A stretch of DNA of 25,000 nucleotides, taken from NCBI RefSeq assembly GCF_022539665.2, contig NW_026712551.1, positions 1 through 25,000 of the forward strand, read 5' to 3'. The notes under the pieces are model-generated. The model did not search any database, was not told the DNA's origin, and was given only the letters and a program-made list of their open reading frames with translations. Of this stretch, positions 1 to 10,704 are shown piece after piece. The position numbers and the translations under genes were made by a program. Position 1 is the stretch's first letter; each line of letters starts with the position of its first letter. This stretch comes from Daphnia carinata. Lineage: Eukaryota > Arthropoda > Branchiopoda > Diplostraca > Daphniidae.

Positions 1-1983
1 CCGACTGGCGTACGCTATGGGTTTCTCTATGCCGTTCTGTATCTGTGAAAGGACAGAGCCGATGCCGTAATCGCAGGCATCAGTGAACAATAAAAATTCG
101 AGATCAAAGTTAGGGTAGGCTAATAGCGGGGGAGTGATTAAACATGTGCGGAGTTTTTCGAAAGCTGTTTGATCGTCATCAGTCCAAACGAAGGGCTTGT
201 TTAATACATTTTTATGGGTTTTTGCGGTCAATGGCTGGGCAATTGCCCCGAAATTTTCGATAAAACGTCGGTAATAACCTGCTAGGCCTAAAAACGATCG
301 CACTTCTTCTGCTTAAGTTGGAATTTTATAGTTGGCGATTTTGTATATTTTATCTGGGTCAGGACCGATGCCGTCGGTGGAAATAATATGCCCAAGGTAA
401 TTCACCGATTGTTTCATAAATTGACATTTCTTTAGTTTTAATTTTAGTCCTGCGTTTTTAATTAAAGAAAAGACTTCTCGAATGTCGCTCAAATGACTTT
501 CGAAGGAGTCGGAAAAAATAATTACGTCATCTAAATAAACTAGAGCTTTTTGTCCTGCCACATCTCTAAGTATATGGTTCATTAATCGCTGAAAGGTAGC
601 CGGCGCATTACACAATCCGAAAGGCATTCTAATGAATTCGTAGAGGTTATTTTCTACTATAAAGGCAGTTTTTTCCTTAGATGATTCTTCTAGCTCGATC
701 TGCCAATAGCCTGAAGCCAAATCCAGAGTTGTGAAAAATTTCTTTCCGTATAGTCGGTCTAGAGTGCTATCAATTCTCGGAAGTGGATAAGAGTCTTTTT
801 TTGTTAAATTATTTAGTTTCCTATAGTCGATGCAAAAACGCATTTTCCTGTTTTCTTAACTACCAAAATTACTGGTGCTGCCCATGGGGACGTGGAATGC
901 CTTATTACGTTTGCTTGCAACATTTCTTTCATCTGTTTCTCTAATTCCTCTTTTTGGCCTTGGCCTGTACGGTAAGGTCGAAGTCGAATAGGCCCTTTTC
1001 CTTCTGTGTCGATGAAATGTGTGATTAAACCGGTACTTCCTAGCCCAGAGTCTTTTGTCGCGAATAAGTCGGTAAATTCTTTGAGAAGTGCCGCCAAGGG
1101 TTTTTTATATTGGGGGTCTACATCTGGTTCGGGTACGCACTCTTCGTCCTGAGAATTCACCAGAGAAGCAGACTCTTGACCTGATGAAACTTTGCCTATC
1201 AGTTGACAAGAGAATTCTACTTCTCCTAAGGAACTATCTCTCGGCAGAGTATGTGCCCTATTAGATTTATTTTCCACGACGATCTGATATTTTCCGTTAT
1301 CTTTTCTAGCGTTGATAAAATTGCCTATAAATATTCCCTCGTGTAAATCCATACCCTGGGAAAACAAAAATAGAGTGTTGGTGTCCATGTTATCACCATT
1401 TTCCTTAAATGTGGCCTCTACAACTTGAGAAGATCTGGGGGCAATTAGAACCCTCTTAACTAAGGTCATTGCTATTTTAACTGTCGGCTCTTGGCTTTCC
1501 AGCAATAAACTTTCCTGCTTGATTTTTGTATTACTTCCTGGTCCGTCAGGGGCGAGAAATATAGTTTTAGAGCGGCCATCAAAAATAAACTCGGGTTTGT
1601 CTGCGGCGTCCAAACCCAATATACATGCTTCAGATATACCGTTCGTGACGATAAATTCTTGTTCTAGTATATTGGCGCCGTAAACCATGGGTAGGGAAAC
1701 TATCCCTAACGTGAACAATTTCTTATTGTCCACATTGTATAACTCTACGTCGGACTCAGAGCAACTTAGTTGATGTTCCCACGCTATTTGATTAAAAATA
1801 TCTATATGTAATAGGCTTCTGGCCGCGCCAGTATCGAACAATGCTTTGAACGGAATATCCTGAATTTCTACCGAAAGTTCGTGGGGCTGCTGATTTACTG
1901 AATGCTGTAATTTTTGCGACTGATGGTAACATTTCGGGGCTTACTGACCTATTCTCCGTCGACCCCATTCTATGGCCGGCCAT
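1..1983 (-). pseudogene. Decayed gypsy pol fragment (protease to RNase H start), truncated by the window edge
   Basis: Read on the minus strand, this is the start of a gypsy-type pol that closely matches the intact copy at about 15619-17608 of this window. It begins at the GGCCGGCC palindrome that marks the gag-pol junction there and runs out of the window at position 1. Visible parts are the aspartic protease D-T-G (near 1835), the spacer, and RT with the YLDD box (near 530). It is broken in at least three places. An extra base near 1884 shifts the frame ahead of the protease. A missing base near 845 shifts it at the start of RT, where the intact copy reads KKTGEMRF. A TAA nonsense codon at 313-315 replaces a serine codon. 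Gag, LTR and the rest of pol are not adjacent. It is a dead copy of the same family as the element at 11696-24148. Confidence 0.93.
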
Positions 1984-2800
1984 AGATTAAGCCAGCTCCA
2001 GGGAAAGTTGATAAAATAGTGAATTATAAAACACCTTCTTCTGTAGATGAAGTGAGATCCTTTTTGGAATTAGCCGGATATTATAGAAGATTCATTCAAA
2101 ATTTTGGATCAATAGCTAGGCCATTGACTAGATAAACTCATAAAGATCTGAGCAGAAAACCTTTTGTTTGGGGTACTGAGGAACAAGCTGCCTTTGAAAA
2201 ATTGCGAACTTCTTTAGTCACGCCCCCAGTATTAGTTTACCCAAATTTCAATGAAAAATTCTTACTTTTCACAGACGCGTGTGATTATGGAATAGGTGCG
2301 GTACTTCCGCAGATACAAAATGGCCACGAACACCCGATAGCTTATTCTAGTAGACAATTAACGAAGGTCGAGATGAAATATGCCCCTACCGAAAAAGAAG
2401 CTTTAGCAGTGATTGATGCGATTAAACATTTTAGACATTATCTTTTGGATAAGCCTTTTGAGATTATTAGTGATCATCGTCCATTTCAGTGGCTTAAGGA
2501 TCAAAAAGATAATAACGGTAGGTTAGGGCGTTGGGCTATATTATTAGCAGCGACGAATTATGAACTAAAGTATAGGCCTGGCCGTATTCACCAAAATGCT
2601 GTCTGTTTGTCACGTTTAAAGGTGGCTAGTATTCAAACTGGAAAAACTATTAAGTTTATTTGTGAAAACAGTTGGAAGATAGATGGACAGAACGATGTAC
2701 GACGGAACAATGTAGGCCAGATTGGGTAAAGGAAATCGAATATTTTGAAATTATTGAAGGTACACTTTATCGGCATGAGTTGCCTTCGTCGAGCAATTGG
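1984..2800 (+). pseudogene. Divergent gypsy RT/RNase H remnant
   Basis: From about 2004 the plus strand encodes the connection between RT and RNase H of a gypsy pol (EVRSFLELAGYYRRF, then the RNase H motif FTDACDYGIGAV, the EKEALAVIDAIKHFRHYL helix and the SDHRPFQWL motif), ending near the CLSRL motif at about 2620. It aligns with about 17250-17880 of the intact element but is clearly more diverged in nucleotides, so it comes from another subfamily or an older insertion. A TAA stop lies in frame at 2133-2135. A frameshift follows the RNase H part: the recognisable pre-integrase segment (WVKEIEYFEIIEGTLYR, about 2726-2776) lies in another frame. No integrase follows. It joins the previous fragment in inverted orientation. 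Confidence 0.88.
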
Positions 2801-3022
2801 CGTCGGGAGAAAAGATGCTTTAATCGAGAGATGCGGAAGTGGACCCGGGATTTGGCGGATGAACTCCAACTTCATATTCGTCAAGAGAATTGGAAAAAAG
2901 CGGTAATAAAACTGAAGAGGATCCTAGACCTAGTTCCGGAAAACAGGAGCCCACCTCTTTACGGGTGGTTTCCAGAAGATTGGAACCCCAATTACCGTTG
3001 CAGGTTCTGCAAGGAAGACTAA
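2796..3022 (+). other. Unrecognised reading-frame tail after the gypsy remnant
   Basis: The open frame that carries the last recognisable gypsy segment continues for about 75 codons to a TAA at 3020-3022. This stretch is rich in charged and aromatic residues (for example GWFPEDWNPNYRCRFCKED at its end) and does not match a gypsy integrase, which should start here with an HHCC zinc finger. It could be a piece of another gene or transposon joined at a rearrangement point, or a chance open frame. I do not recognise a family, and there is no start codon of its own that looks convincing. Confidence 0.3.
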
Positions 3023-3390
3023 TGGTGGTGGACGACTGGAATTTCTATCATCTTTAAAATTTATCTTTTTGTTTTAGTGCTTTTCTTGCTGCTTGTGAAA
3101 CTATTCTCTTCTTTATGTGTCCTTTTCATTTATGATTATATTCTTTTTTTGTTTCTGTATTCAACTTTTGTGTTCATCTCTCGTGTCCGTTAATAGACAA
3201 CCAATATACTTATCGTTTTACTTCATATTTTAGTATACAATTTTTTTAAATTTCTACTGTTATAGTACATTAACCGTAGTACTAAAAAAAAAAAGGGTTA
3301 AGATTCAAAAGTAACAGAATGAGGAGTAGTATTACACGACTGTAACAAAAGATAAGAAAACGGAAACAAGAGGTGTGAATACGGAAACAT
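3023..3390. other. AT-rich spacer
   Basis: A strongly AT-rich stretch with short T and A runs (for example A11 near 3285). I see no coding frame, tRNA or repeat here. It is the left flank of the BEL/Pao insertion. Confidence 0.6.
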
Positions 3391-3585
3391 TGAAGGGAAT
3401 AAGTCAGCCCGTGTTCTGACTTTTACCTTTAACAAATTGAAGTTGAAGAATTGAAACACACGGGAGGCACTGGTGATACTCGTTGTTAACTGTAGGAGAT
3501 GTATTTCGCGACTGACTGCCCCTTGCCCTCTCTTGCGAGACGGCCAATAGGCCTAGGGCGGGGCTTACATACAAGAAAATGTACA
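3391..3585 (-). repeat. BEL/Pao 3' LTR
   Basis: On the minus strand it begins TGTACATTTT and ends CCCTTCA, the 5'-TG...CA-3' form expected of LTRs. By eye it matches 11499-11693 at every base, and the two further bases AT are also shared. The integrase stop codon lies 12 bases inside, with a short purine-rich stretch (GATAGAGGG, 3592-3600 region) that may serve as polypurine tract. At 195 bp it is short for a BEL LTR. Confidence 0.93.
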
Positions 3586-3596
3586 ATGGTGGCCCT

Positions 3597-6089
3597 CTAT
3601 CGAGGACCACCCAATTCAAATGCGTTAAAACGGCTGGGCAGCCTCGTGCGGCGTCCAGACCGCGTCGTCTGCTGTTGGGAATCTAATATATTCCCAACAC
3701 ACTCCCCACCAGAGCCCGTGCTCCACGGCTCGCTCTCTTCGACCGGGCTGGCGGCTGACACGGCTGGAGTTGTGTCTTCTTCCGGCTCCATCTCCGGCGC
3801 GGGTAGTACTTCAACGTCGTCGGGCTGGTCCTCGCGTAATTCCAGGGGGTGTAGGGACTGAATCGTCCGGTTAATCAAGTTCCCGTTAGGGGTCTTGACC
3901 GTTACCGATCGAATCAGCCCGTCTCGACTGGAAATCAGCTCCTTTACTACGCCGACGGTCCACATAAGTCGTTTTGTGTTGTCATCGTGGATGATGAAAA
4001 CCTCACCTACTCGGATCTTGCGTCCAGGCCCTCCCTTGCAGTGGAAATTGTCTACTTGTAGCAAGTAGTCATTCACGAATCGCTCGCAAGTGTCCTTGAC
4101 GTAGTCTCTGCGTACACGATCCATTTCGATGAGCCGCGCGTTGGTTGTTTCGGGAGTCAGTAGGTTAATTGCTGGCTCCGGCGGAGTGCAATTAGATCGT
4201 CTGTTGTTCAGAAATTGATTTGGAGTGATGGGAAGTGGATCATCACTCCCCTCGGCCACGTAAGTGAGTGGCCTTGCGTTCACTACGCTTTCTGTCTCGA
4301 TCAAGCTGACTTCCAACTCGTCGTATTCTAGACACGCACGGCCATTGGAACGCCGTAGTAGTTCTTTCATTGTCCTAACCATGCGTTCCCAAAAGCCTCC
4401 CCACCATGGGGCTAGGCTGGCGGAGAAGATCCACTTGGTTTTTCGCATGGCTAAGAGGTCATGGATCGCTGGATCGGATCTCAAGACCTTTAAGTGTTTG
4501 GAAACGCACCTAAATGTTTGTGCGTTGTCCGAATACATGACAGACACGTTGCCTCTCCTAGCCGAAAATCTTCTGAAGGCTAGGAGAAAGTCACGTACTG
4601 ACATGGTTTTAGTCAACTCCAGGTGGACGGCCCTAGTCACCGCACAGGTGAATAGGCAGGCATAACTTTTGGGTTGCTTGATTGTACCCTTTTTCTTCTT
4701 GCCTGAGTCGTCCGGTTGGAGGTTTTCTTTTTCCTCCGTTTGTTCCATGGCTGGAGGCTCTGCTGGAGTCTCCATACTTGGATCATCCGTTTGTGGGGGA
4801 TCCACGGAGGTCGTAAGTTCCGCTTGCTTGCGTTTCTTGCGTGATATTGGGTGTTTGTAATACAATGGCCCTGCGAAATCCACACCCGTAATTTCGAAGG
4901 CTTTCGCTTGTTTCAAGCGATTCAGTGGTAGAGGTGCAGCTACTTCTGTGAATGGCGGTGAAGTTAGCCGTTGGCACTTGACGCAGGCATGCCAAACTGA
5001 CTTAGTCTGCTGACGTCCTTTGATGATCCAAAAACGTTCTCTTAAATCGGAGAGGGTGGTTTTCACTCCGGCTTGTTTCAGTGAGACGTGCCTGTCTGCG
5101 ATGAGTAATTTCACGACTGGATGGTGAGGGGGCAGCAGTATGGCAGGTTCGATGTCTCTGTCTCTTAGTGCCAATTCGACCCTTCCGGTTACTCTGATCA
5201 GCTTGTCTCTTCCATCCCACACGGGTCGGAGTTTGGCAATTTTCTCCTTGTGGTGTGGTTGCCTTCCCTCTTGTAGGTCTTGGAACGTTTTTGGAAATGC
5301 TCCTTTTTGGAGCTGCCTGTAGATAAGTAGCTCCGCCTTCGTCAGTTCCTCTACTGTAAGATGGTCTACCAGTATTTCCTTTTCGTCTCCTATCTTGATT
5401 GGAGTTTGGATTTGCGTTCTGTTGATGGGGCGATTCTTGGAGATGAACCTAAGCATCCAGGCGGTTCGTCGAAGTAGTCGATTCCATGATGGAATTCGTT
5501 CCAGCTGCCATTCCATTGGGGTAGCTGGTTCCACGGTAGCCACCGACATGATGACGGTTTTTCCTTTGGCTTCCGCTTCGATCTTCTCGTGGATGCTCGT
5601 CTCTCCTGCATCGGGTGTTGAATCCGGCCATTCTGTTTCTTCCTTTAGCCATGGTGGACCATTCCACCATAGCTCCGAGTGTACCAGCGCTGACGCTGGC
5701 GCTCCCCGCGAGGTAAGATCCGCAGGATTGTGTATGCCCGGGCAGTGCCGCCACCAACTTACTCCAGACAGCTTCCTGATAGCTTCCACTTGGTTCCTAA
5801 CAAATGGTTTCCATCTGTTAGGATCTCCTCTGATCCACCCAAGTGCTACCAAAGAGTCCGCCCAGAATATGGTTCGCCATGACTCTATGTGGAGAAAGTT
5901 TTTCAATTTTTCTCCTAGCCGTGCGGCTAAAAGTGAGCTTAATAACTCCAGTCGTGGTAGGGTAACTTTTTTCTTTGGGAGAGGTGCCACTTTCGTTTTA
6001 CTGGCTAGAAAGTGAATGCTGGTTTCGTTGCTTTTTGTTTGGAGTCTTGCGTAAGCAACGGCTCCGTACGCCGCCTCAGACGCATCGCC
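3597..6089 (-). pseudogene. BEL/Pao pol, RNase H and integrase segment
   Basis: This open stretch continues the RT reading frame after the stop at 6090 and runs to the natural end of pol at 3597. It starts with the RNase H region (GDASEAAYGAV just after the stop, LPRLELLSSLLAARL, and the WADS..ALGWI motif near 5860). Next comes a linker typical of BEL elements and an integrase with an HHCC zinc-binding part (around 5090-4975: H..H..CVKC). The catalytic core is marked by GVDFAGPL (near 4880), YSDNAQTF (near 4525) and WWGGFWERM (near 4395), giving the D, D and E positions. A charged insert of about 60 residues, rich in K, E and P, sits just after the first catalytic Asp (about 4672-4855). The C-terminal part carries the VGEVFIIHDD..R..W..G.V BEL signature. 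The segment itself has no internal break. Confidence 0.92.
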
Positions 6090-7127
6090 TCAGACGTGAA
6101 TTTCTGCTGATTGTATGACCCGTTTGGAGTAGCCTATCCAGCGAGGGATTTTCAATTTGGTGAACTCGTTCAACCCGGTCATGGCAGTTATCCAAGTTTG
6201 TGTAATTTCCGGCGGCGCTTCGACGTCCCAGTCAATTTCTTCTTCCCAAAGTTTCTGGTAGATGATTTTTAGCAGGAGTGTAGTGGGTGCTAAGAACCCA
6301 ATGGGATCAAACACTCTTGCAGATATCCGTAGGATATTTCTTTTGGTGACAAGGTCTCCCAATTCTGTAGCGGCTTCAGTGATAGGCGCGGGGTCGAATT
6401 GGAATGTGTCGGATTCGGTGTCCCACCGAATGCCTAGGACCTTTGGTTGGCCCTCTTCCAGTTTCTGAGTGAAGATTTTAACAATGGGGTTGTTGAGCCC
6501 CTTCCCACTGAGAAATTTGCGAAGTGTCTTGTCGTTTGTCACCCAGCTTCGCATGTTGAGTTTGGCTTCCTGGAAGATGGCCTTTGTTTCCTGAATCCTG
6601 TTTTTTGCTGTGGGTATGCTGTCGGCGCCACCTAGGTAGTCGTCGACGTAAATTTGTTCTTTTAGTTGCTTGACTGTAGTGGAGTACTGCGGCTCCATTC
6701 CATCCAAATGCTTGTTGAGGGTAACTCTAAGCAAGAATGGGCTGGAGCTGAGTCCAAATGGAACTCGCTTCCATTTGTAAGCGACTAAAGGGGAACCAGA
6801 TGTTTCTGGCTCCGTTACCCACAGGAATCGTACTGCTTCTGAGTTTTCAGGATGCAGGGCGATGTTTAAAAAAGCTTTTTCAATATCTGCTATCCATGCG
6901 ATCCGATTTAATCGGAATCGCATTAGAACGGCTAGGAGGTCAGGATTCAGGTTCGGACCGGTTTCTAGGACGTCGTTGAGGCTTGGTCCAAATTTGGACT
7001 TAGCCGCTCCATCAAAGACCGGTCGGATTTTCGTGGTTGTTTTATCCTGTCGGATGACAGGATGATGTGGCAGACAAGTGTGGAGTCCATCGTAGTTTAG
7101 GTCCGCCTTTTCTACGAAGTTTTGGAC
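6090..7127 (-). pseudogene. BEL/Pao pol, reverse transcriptase segment
   Basis: This segment is in frame with the next one and separated from it only by the TGA at 6090-6092. It carries the BEL reverse transcriptase: TKIRPVFDGAAKS near 7040-7000, then the LND..L.TGPNL.PDL.AVL.RFR region, ADIEKAFL (first catalytic Asp, about 6885), WKRVPFGLSSSPFLL (about 6775-6735) and YVDDYLGG, the catalytic box, at about 6645-6620. The downstream IRWD..SDTF and RVFDPIGFLAP motifs are typical of Pao/BEL. All visible catalytic residues are kept. Its upstream end is the TGA at 7128-7130, so the enzyme could not be made as a full polyprotein without readthrough of several stops. Confidence 0.92.
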
Positions 7128-7694
7128 TCAGAGTTGCTCGATCTCCTGGTGGTAAGCAGATAGAAGCGCTGGCGTTTTCTTGAGTCTGTTTAAAAGACTC
7201 TCCAGTCTTCCTTTAGCCATCAGGAAATTTTTCTCCAACCTCCACTTATCCGTTTTCCATGGGATTGGGGTGCAGTATCGCCCATCTTCTTGACGGGTGA
7301 TTTTGTCTCCAAAGGAGCCTAGAGGATCGTCTGGCTCCACTGCATCACAATCGTCTAGAATGGCAAAGTGTTCTAGCTTCCAAAACAAGGATAGATCAAA
7401 GTCCGTCTGCCGCTTTAATTCTTCTTTTACAATCTTCTTTTTTTCTTTTTTAATAATGGAGTTTTCTATGGAAATTTCTTCCATAGCGGTCGGGTGGGGA
7501 GATGAAGATTCCTTTTTCTCCTTTACATCCGGCGTTTTCTCCTTTTCTTCGGGAAGAGTTGTAAAGGTGTAGTTTGAATTAAGGCAGCCGGCTGCATATG
7601 AAGCTACTGATTGGGCTGAGAAGCTACTGCATTGCAGCATTTGCTGGATTAGTTCTTTGCCTTTTTTCGAATTTTTTTCCTTTGAAGGGTTCAA
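7128..7694 (-). pseudogene. BEL/Pao protease-RT linker segment
   Basis: This frame picks up where the gag-protease frame is lost at an A-rich run near 7680, and ends at a TGA at 7128-7130. The C-terminal half is the region preceding RT in BEL elements (FDLSLFWKLEHFAI, RYCTPIPWK, then a RLESLLNRL...YHQEIEQL helix). The N-terminal half is low-complexity, with many Lys and Glu, which is common in this linker. The frame continues into the RT segment past the stop, so the TGA is a nonsense mutation rather than a gene end. It is a part of the pol polyprotein, not a separate gene. Confidence 0.85.
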
Positions 7695-9156
7695 CTATCA
7701 TCCGCCCAAGCTTTGTGTTGTAGGCCCTTAGGCCACACGGGCTTTGGATAGCTGCTTCGTTAGGGATGATTTCAAACATCTGGTCGACTCCGATTAAAAT
7801 CCCGACATCTTTTTCCTGGCTGTTTGTCTCGAACCTGTCGTCAGCCATTTTTTCATTGTCCAGCCACAATTTTCGTACGAATGTTGTGTGGGCATATGGA
7901 CCAGTGTCTCCAATGTAGTCCGTTTCCAGTGCTGTAATTTTGACGAGTGGGGCACCTTGCCAAGTGCCCCTAAATGTCAGCTCGACTGAATTTGTTTTCT
8001 CCACTGGGTTGGGTTTTCGTTGCTTGAAAACTCTGGTACCGATGTTTTCCACTGCTACCACTTTAAGATCCAACAATTTTGATATAGATCTTGTGACCCA
8101 AGATCTATGACTGCCGTCGTCTATAAATAAAATGGCTCTTGTTTGTTTGCCATTTGGGCCTACTACATTTACTGTAGCTGTCTTCACCACGAGATCGCCT
8201 GGGGTGTTTGCGCTTGCAGCAGACGCCGTAACATTTGTGATGGCGCTGTTGCCATTTACTGTTTGATGCGCAAAACGTGTCTGCTTTTTGTCGCAGAGAG
8301 CTGTGTGGTGGATAGCTTGGCAATGTCTGCAAGTGTAGTTTGTGGTGCAGTTCAGAGTTTCGTGGTTTGCACTGAAGCATCTGACGCACCTTTTCAGCTT
8401 AGCGATGATAGCCTTTTTTTCTCTTAGGTTCACTGGACAAACCGTGGGGTAGTGAACCTCCCCGCAAAAAATGCATGGTCTTGTGCATTCTCGCATGATG
8501 AAATTGTCCTGTCTTCTAAAAGGTGTGTTTGACGGTGGCACAAATTGTTTGGAGTTTTTTCTGGTGTGTGGAGCTGGTTGTGACCTGGCTCCAATCGCCA
8601 GCTGTGATGCTGTGGCAGCGTGTATTTGTTTCGCTGGACTTGGCGATGTTGACTGCTGTGGCGTTTTTGTGGTTTCCGATTTCCATCGGCTGTACCTCTC
8701 CGCTGCGTCAACTTCATCCCTGATGAAATTCAGTAGGGATGCGATGTCGGTAATGTCGTTTTCTTCAGAGCTCGACCACTCTTTCTGCAATTCTGCAGGA
8801 AGCAATTTCATTAATTTTGTGCCAAGGAGTCCTCCAAATGATTCTTTTCGAACCCCGAGGGTTTCCAAGGCGTTAATATGCGACTGGACTGTGAGCTGCA
8901 ATTTTCTCAGCGCCGATACGTCTGCCATTGTTTTGACAGGAGCTAGGTTGTCAAACTTGCATAAATGGGTTTGAATAAGAGCTTTTGGTTTTGCGTAGAC
9001 TCTTTTTAGCTCTGCTATGGCAATGTTGTAGTTTGCTGCAGTGAGTTCCAGGTTTTCCACGCACAAGTACGCTTCCCCTTTTAAATATTCTTTTAAGTAG
9101 TCGAATTTTTGAACATCCGACATTGTAGACGAGTGAATGGAGGCATTAAAGCTCTC
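7624..9156 (-). pseudogene. BEL/Pao gag C-terminal half with zinc knuckles, and protease
   Basis: The frame continues directly from the gag segment past the TAG at 9157. It opens with the BEL gag core (LSDVQKFDYLK-like start, YLKGEA, Y..A...L...YG-type pattern). Three zinc knuckles follow around 8475-8270: CIFCGEVHYPTVC, CVRCFSANHETLNC and CRHCQAIHHTALC. Next is the retropepsin region with LFIDDGSHRSWV (about 8140-8100), where the usual DSG is replaced by DDG, and the ILIGVDQMFEI motif (about 7800) of Pao proteases. It is lost by a frameshift at an A-rich run near 7680, where the overlapping frame takes over. The odd D-D-G active site may be a further lesion, because the family norm is D-S/T-G. 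Confidence 0.88.
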
Positions 9157-9753
9157 CTAGAATGACGTCCACTCAAGAATATCTCCTTTAAAATGCTTGA
9201 TTTGTCTTTGGGGAAGACGTGTTGCTTGTTGAACTGGAGCTGCTGCTGCTGCTTGAACTGGTGCCTGGTTTTGCGCCATGAGTTGTTGTATTTGAACGGC
9301 GTAGGCTTGTTGTTGTTGGAGGATTTGGGTTGCGAAGAGCTGCTGCTGTTGAGTAAGCAGGTCTTGAAGCAATCGGTTTCTATCCTCTTCTATCTGGCGT
9401 TGTTCTTTTCTCTGCAGCTCTTGAAATTCCAAGTCTTGTTGTCTTTTATACTCGTCTCGCTTGTTTTTAACGAAGGCGAGTATACTGCTCATTTCTTCTT
9501 CTACTTCTGCTACTGTGGAGTAATCTTGCTCGATTTGCTCCTCGGTGGCGTTCGTAGTTTGCAAGGCCCAGCGTACTTGGTCACTTGCTTTGATAAATTT
9601 CTGGTAACGTTGCTTCAGGAGTTCTGTATCCGTGGCAATGTCGTTATCCAGTTCCGCCGTCATCGTGAGATCCTTGTATCCCTTGATCTTCTCCATTGTC
9701 CTCGTAAGGTAGCCTTTCAGGCCCGCTCGTGTTGCTGCAACCGATCGTGACAT
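9157..9753 (-). pseudogene. BEL/Pao gag N-terminal part, ends at a premature TAG
   Basis: I place the start at the ATG at 9753 (MSRSVAATRAGLKG), because the in-frame sequence upstream has only a TTG and BEL gags start with a short basic segment of this kind. The protein is helical and coiled-coil-like, followed by a Gln-rich stretch (about 9400-9230) and the H-F-G-D/L-EW region (HFKGDILEWTSF) that precedes the gag core. A TAG at 9157-9159 falls where family members usually have Trp in the 'W..F W..F' motif, and the frame then continues (ESFNASIHS) into the next segment. Confidence 0.87.
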
Positions 9754-10181
9754 TTTTTGTTTTGCTGGAATTGGAAAGTTGATTCTTCTTTGCAATCCTC
9801 AGCGGGGTTCACTCCTGGATTTCCCTTGAAGGAGTGAAAAAAAAAAAGAAAAAGAAAAACTTTTACTTTTAGTGCTTCCACTAAATTGTGAGTGAATGGA
9901 AAGGGAGCAGCGCTGACGCAGTGCTCCAATCAGTGGGCGTATTTTTTAAACTCCACTGGTTGAGGCTTATCCTCCTTGCTATGTCAGACAATTTTTTGAA
10001 AAGTGGAAACTTAAATTTGTTGCTCTTAGTTAGCTTTCGGTAACTATTGAGCGAAAAAACCGACCTTGTTGTCAGTAAAAATAATAAAATGTCAAGATTT
10101 GTTTAGTTGCTAGCACGATGCTCAATGGGTAGGAATGGGAAAGGACTAATTTCTGATGACTTGGAAAATAAGGTTGCTTAT

Positions 10182-10612
10182 TTGGCCGTTAGGCTGCATA
10201 AGCTTTTGGTTTTTCGAAGAAATGAGAAGAAATAGAAAAATTTTACCATCCTTTGGTTTTTAACCGCCAGCTGGTGCTTGTGTTCAGTATCTGAACAAAA
10301 TCGAGAAAAATGAAAATAATAGAGAAGTCTGCTTTTCTGACCGCTAGATGGAGCGGGCCTCCAGTTTCTGAACGAAAATAAAAAAAAAATGGAAAGTAAC
10401 AGAAAAGTCTCTTAATTTGACCGCTAGATGACGTAGGCCTTTAGTTTTGGGGAAAAAAAGAAAAGAACTTTGAAATTTTTTTGAATTTTTTGGATTTTTA
10501 GTTTGCTTACGACCGCCAGATGGCGTAGGCTTGTAGTTCTGAAAAGATATAAGTTTTTTGAAAATAGAAAAATTTTAGGTTTGTAATTTTGAGCGCTAGA
10601 TGGCGCTAGTTT
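10182..10612. repeat. Degenerate tandem array, units of about 80 bp with a CCGCYAGATGGCGY core
   Basis: The core occurs at 10262 (CCGCCAGCTGGTGC), 10339 (CCGCTAGATGGAGC), 10419 (CCGCTAGATGACGT), 10511 (CCGCCAGATGGCGT) and 10591 (GCGCTAGATGGCGC). A weaker copy is at about 10182. The start-to-start spacing is 77-92 bases. After the core most units continue with a GGC(T)T-TAGTTT-like stretch and an A-rich spacer, so the whole unit is repeated, not just the core. The core resembles the CTCF-type consensus CCASYAGRKGGC. Confidence 0.75.
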
Positions 10613-10704
10613 TCTAAAGGAAAGAAAAGAAGAGTAAATAGTGGGAGTTTTAGTTTAGAACGTAACTCCAAAATAATGTAAGAAGGTTTTCTCTTTTTGT
10701 GACG

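Noticed and set aside
3499-3861. 120-codon plus-strand ORF
   Set aside because: It spans the BEL LTR and runs antisense to the well-supported integrase C-terminus. It is a shadow of that frame.
5395-6015. 206-codon plus-strand ORF
   Set aside because: It runs antisense to the BEL RNase H and linker region, and its composition is that of a reverse-frame shadow.
9193-9750. 185-codon plus-strand ORF rich in Leu and Cys
   Set aside because: It is antisense to the Gln-rich BEL gag segment. CAG/CAA repeats read backwards give Leu and Cys codons.
10182-10612. CRISPR array
   Set aside because: The units are spaced repeats, but the repeats are diverged, the spacers are similar A-rich sequence, and the context is a eukaryotic retrotransposon leader.
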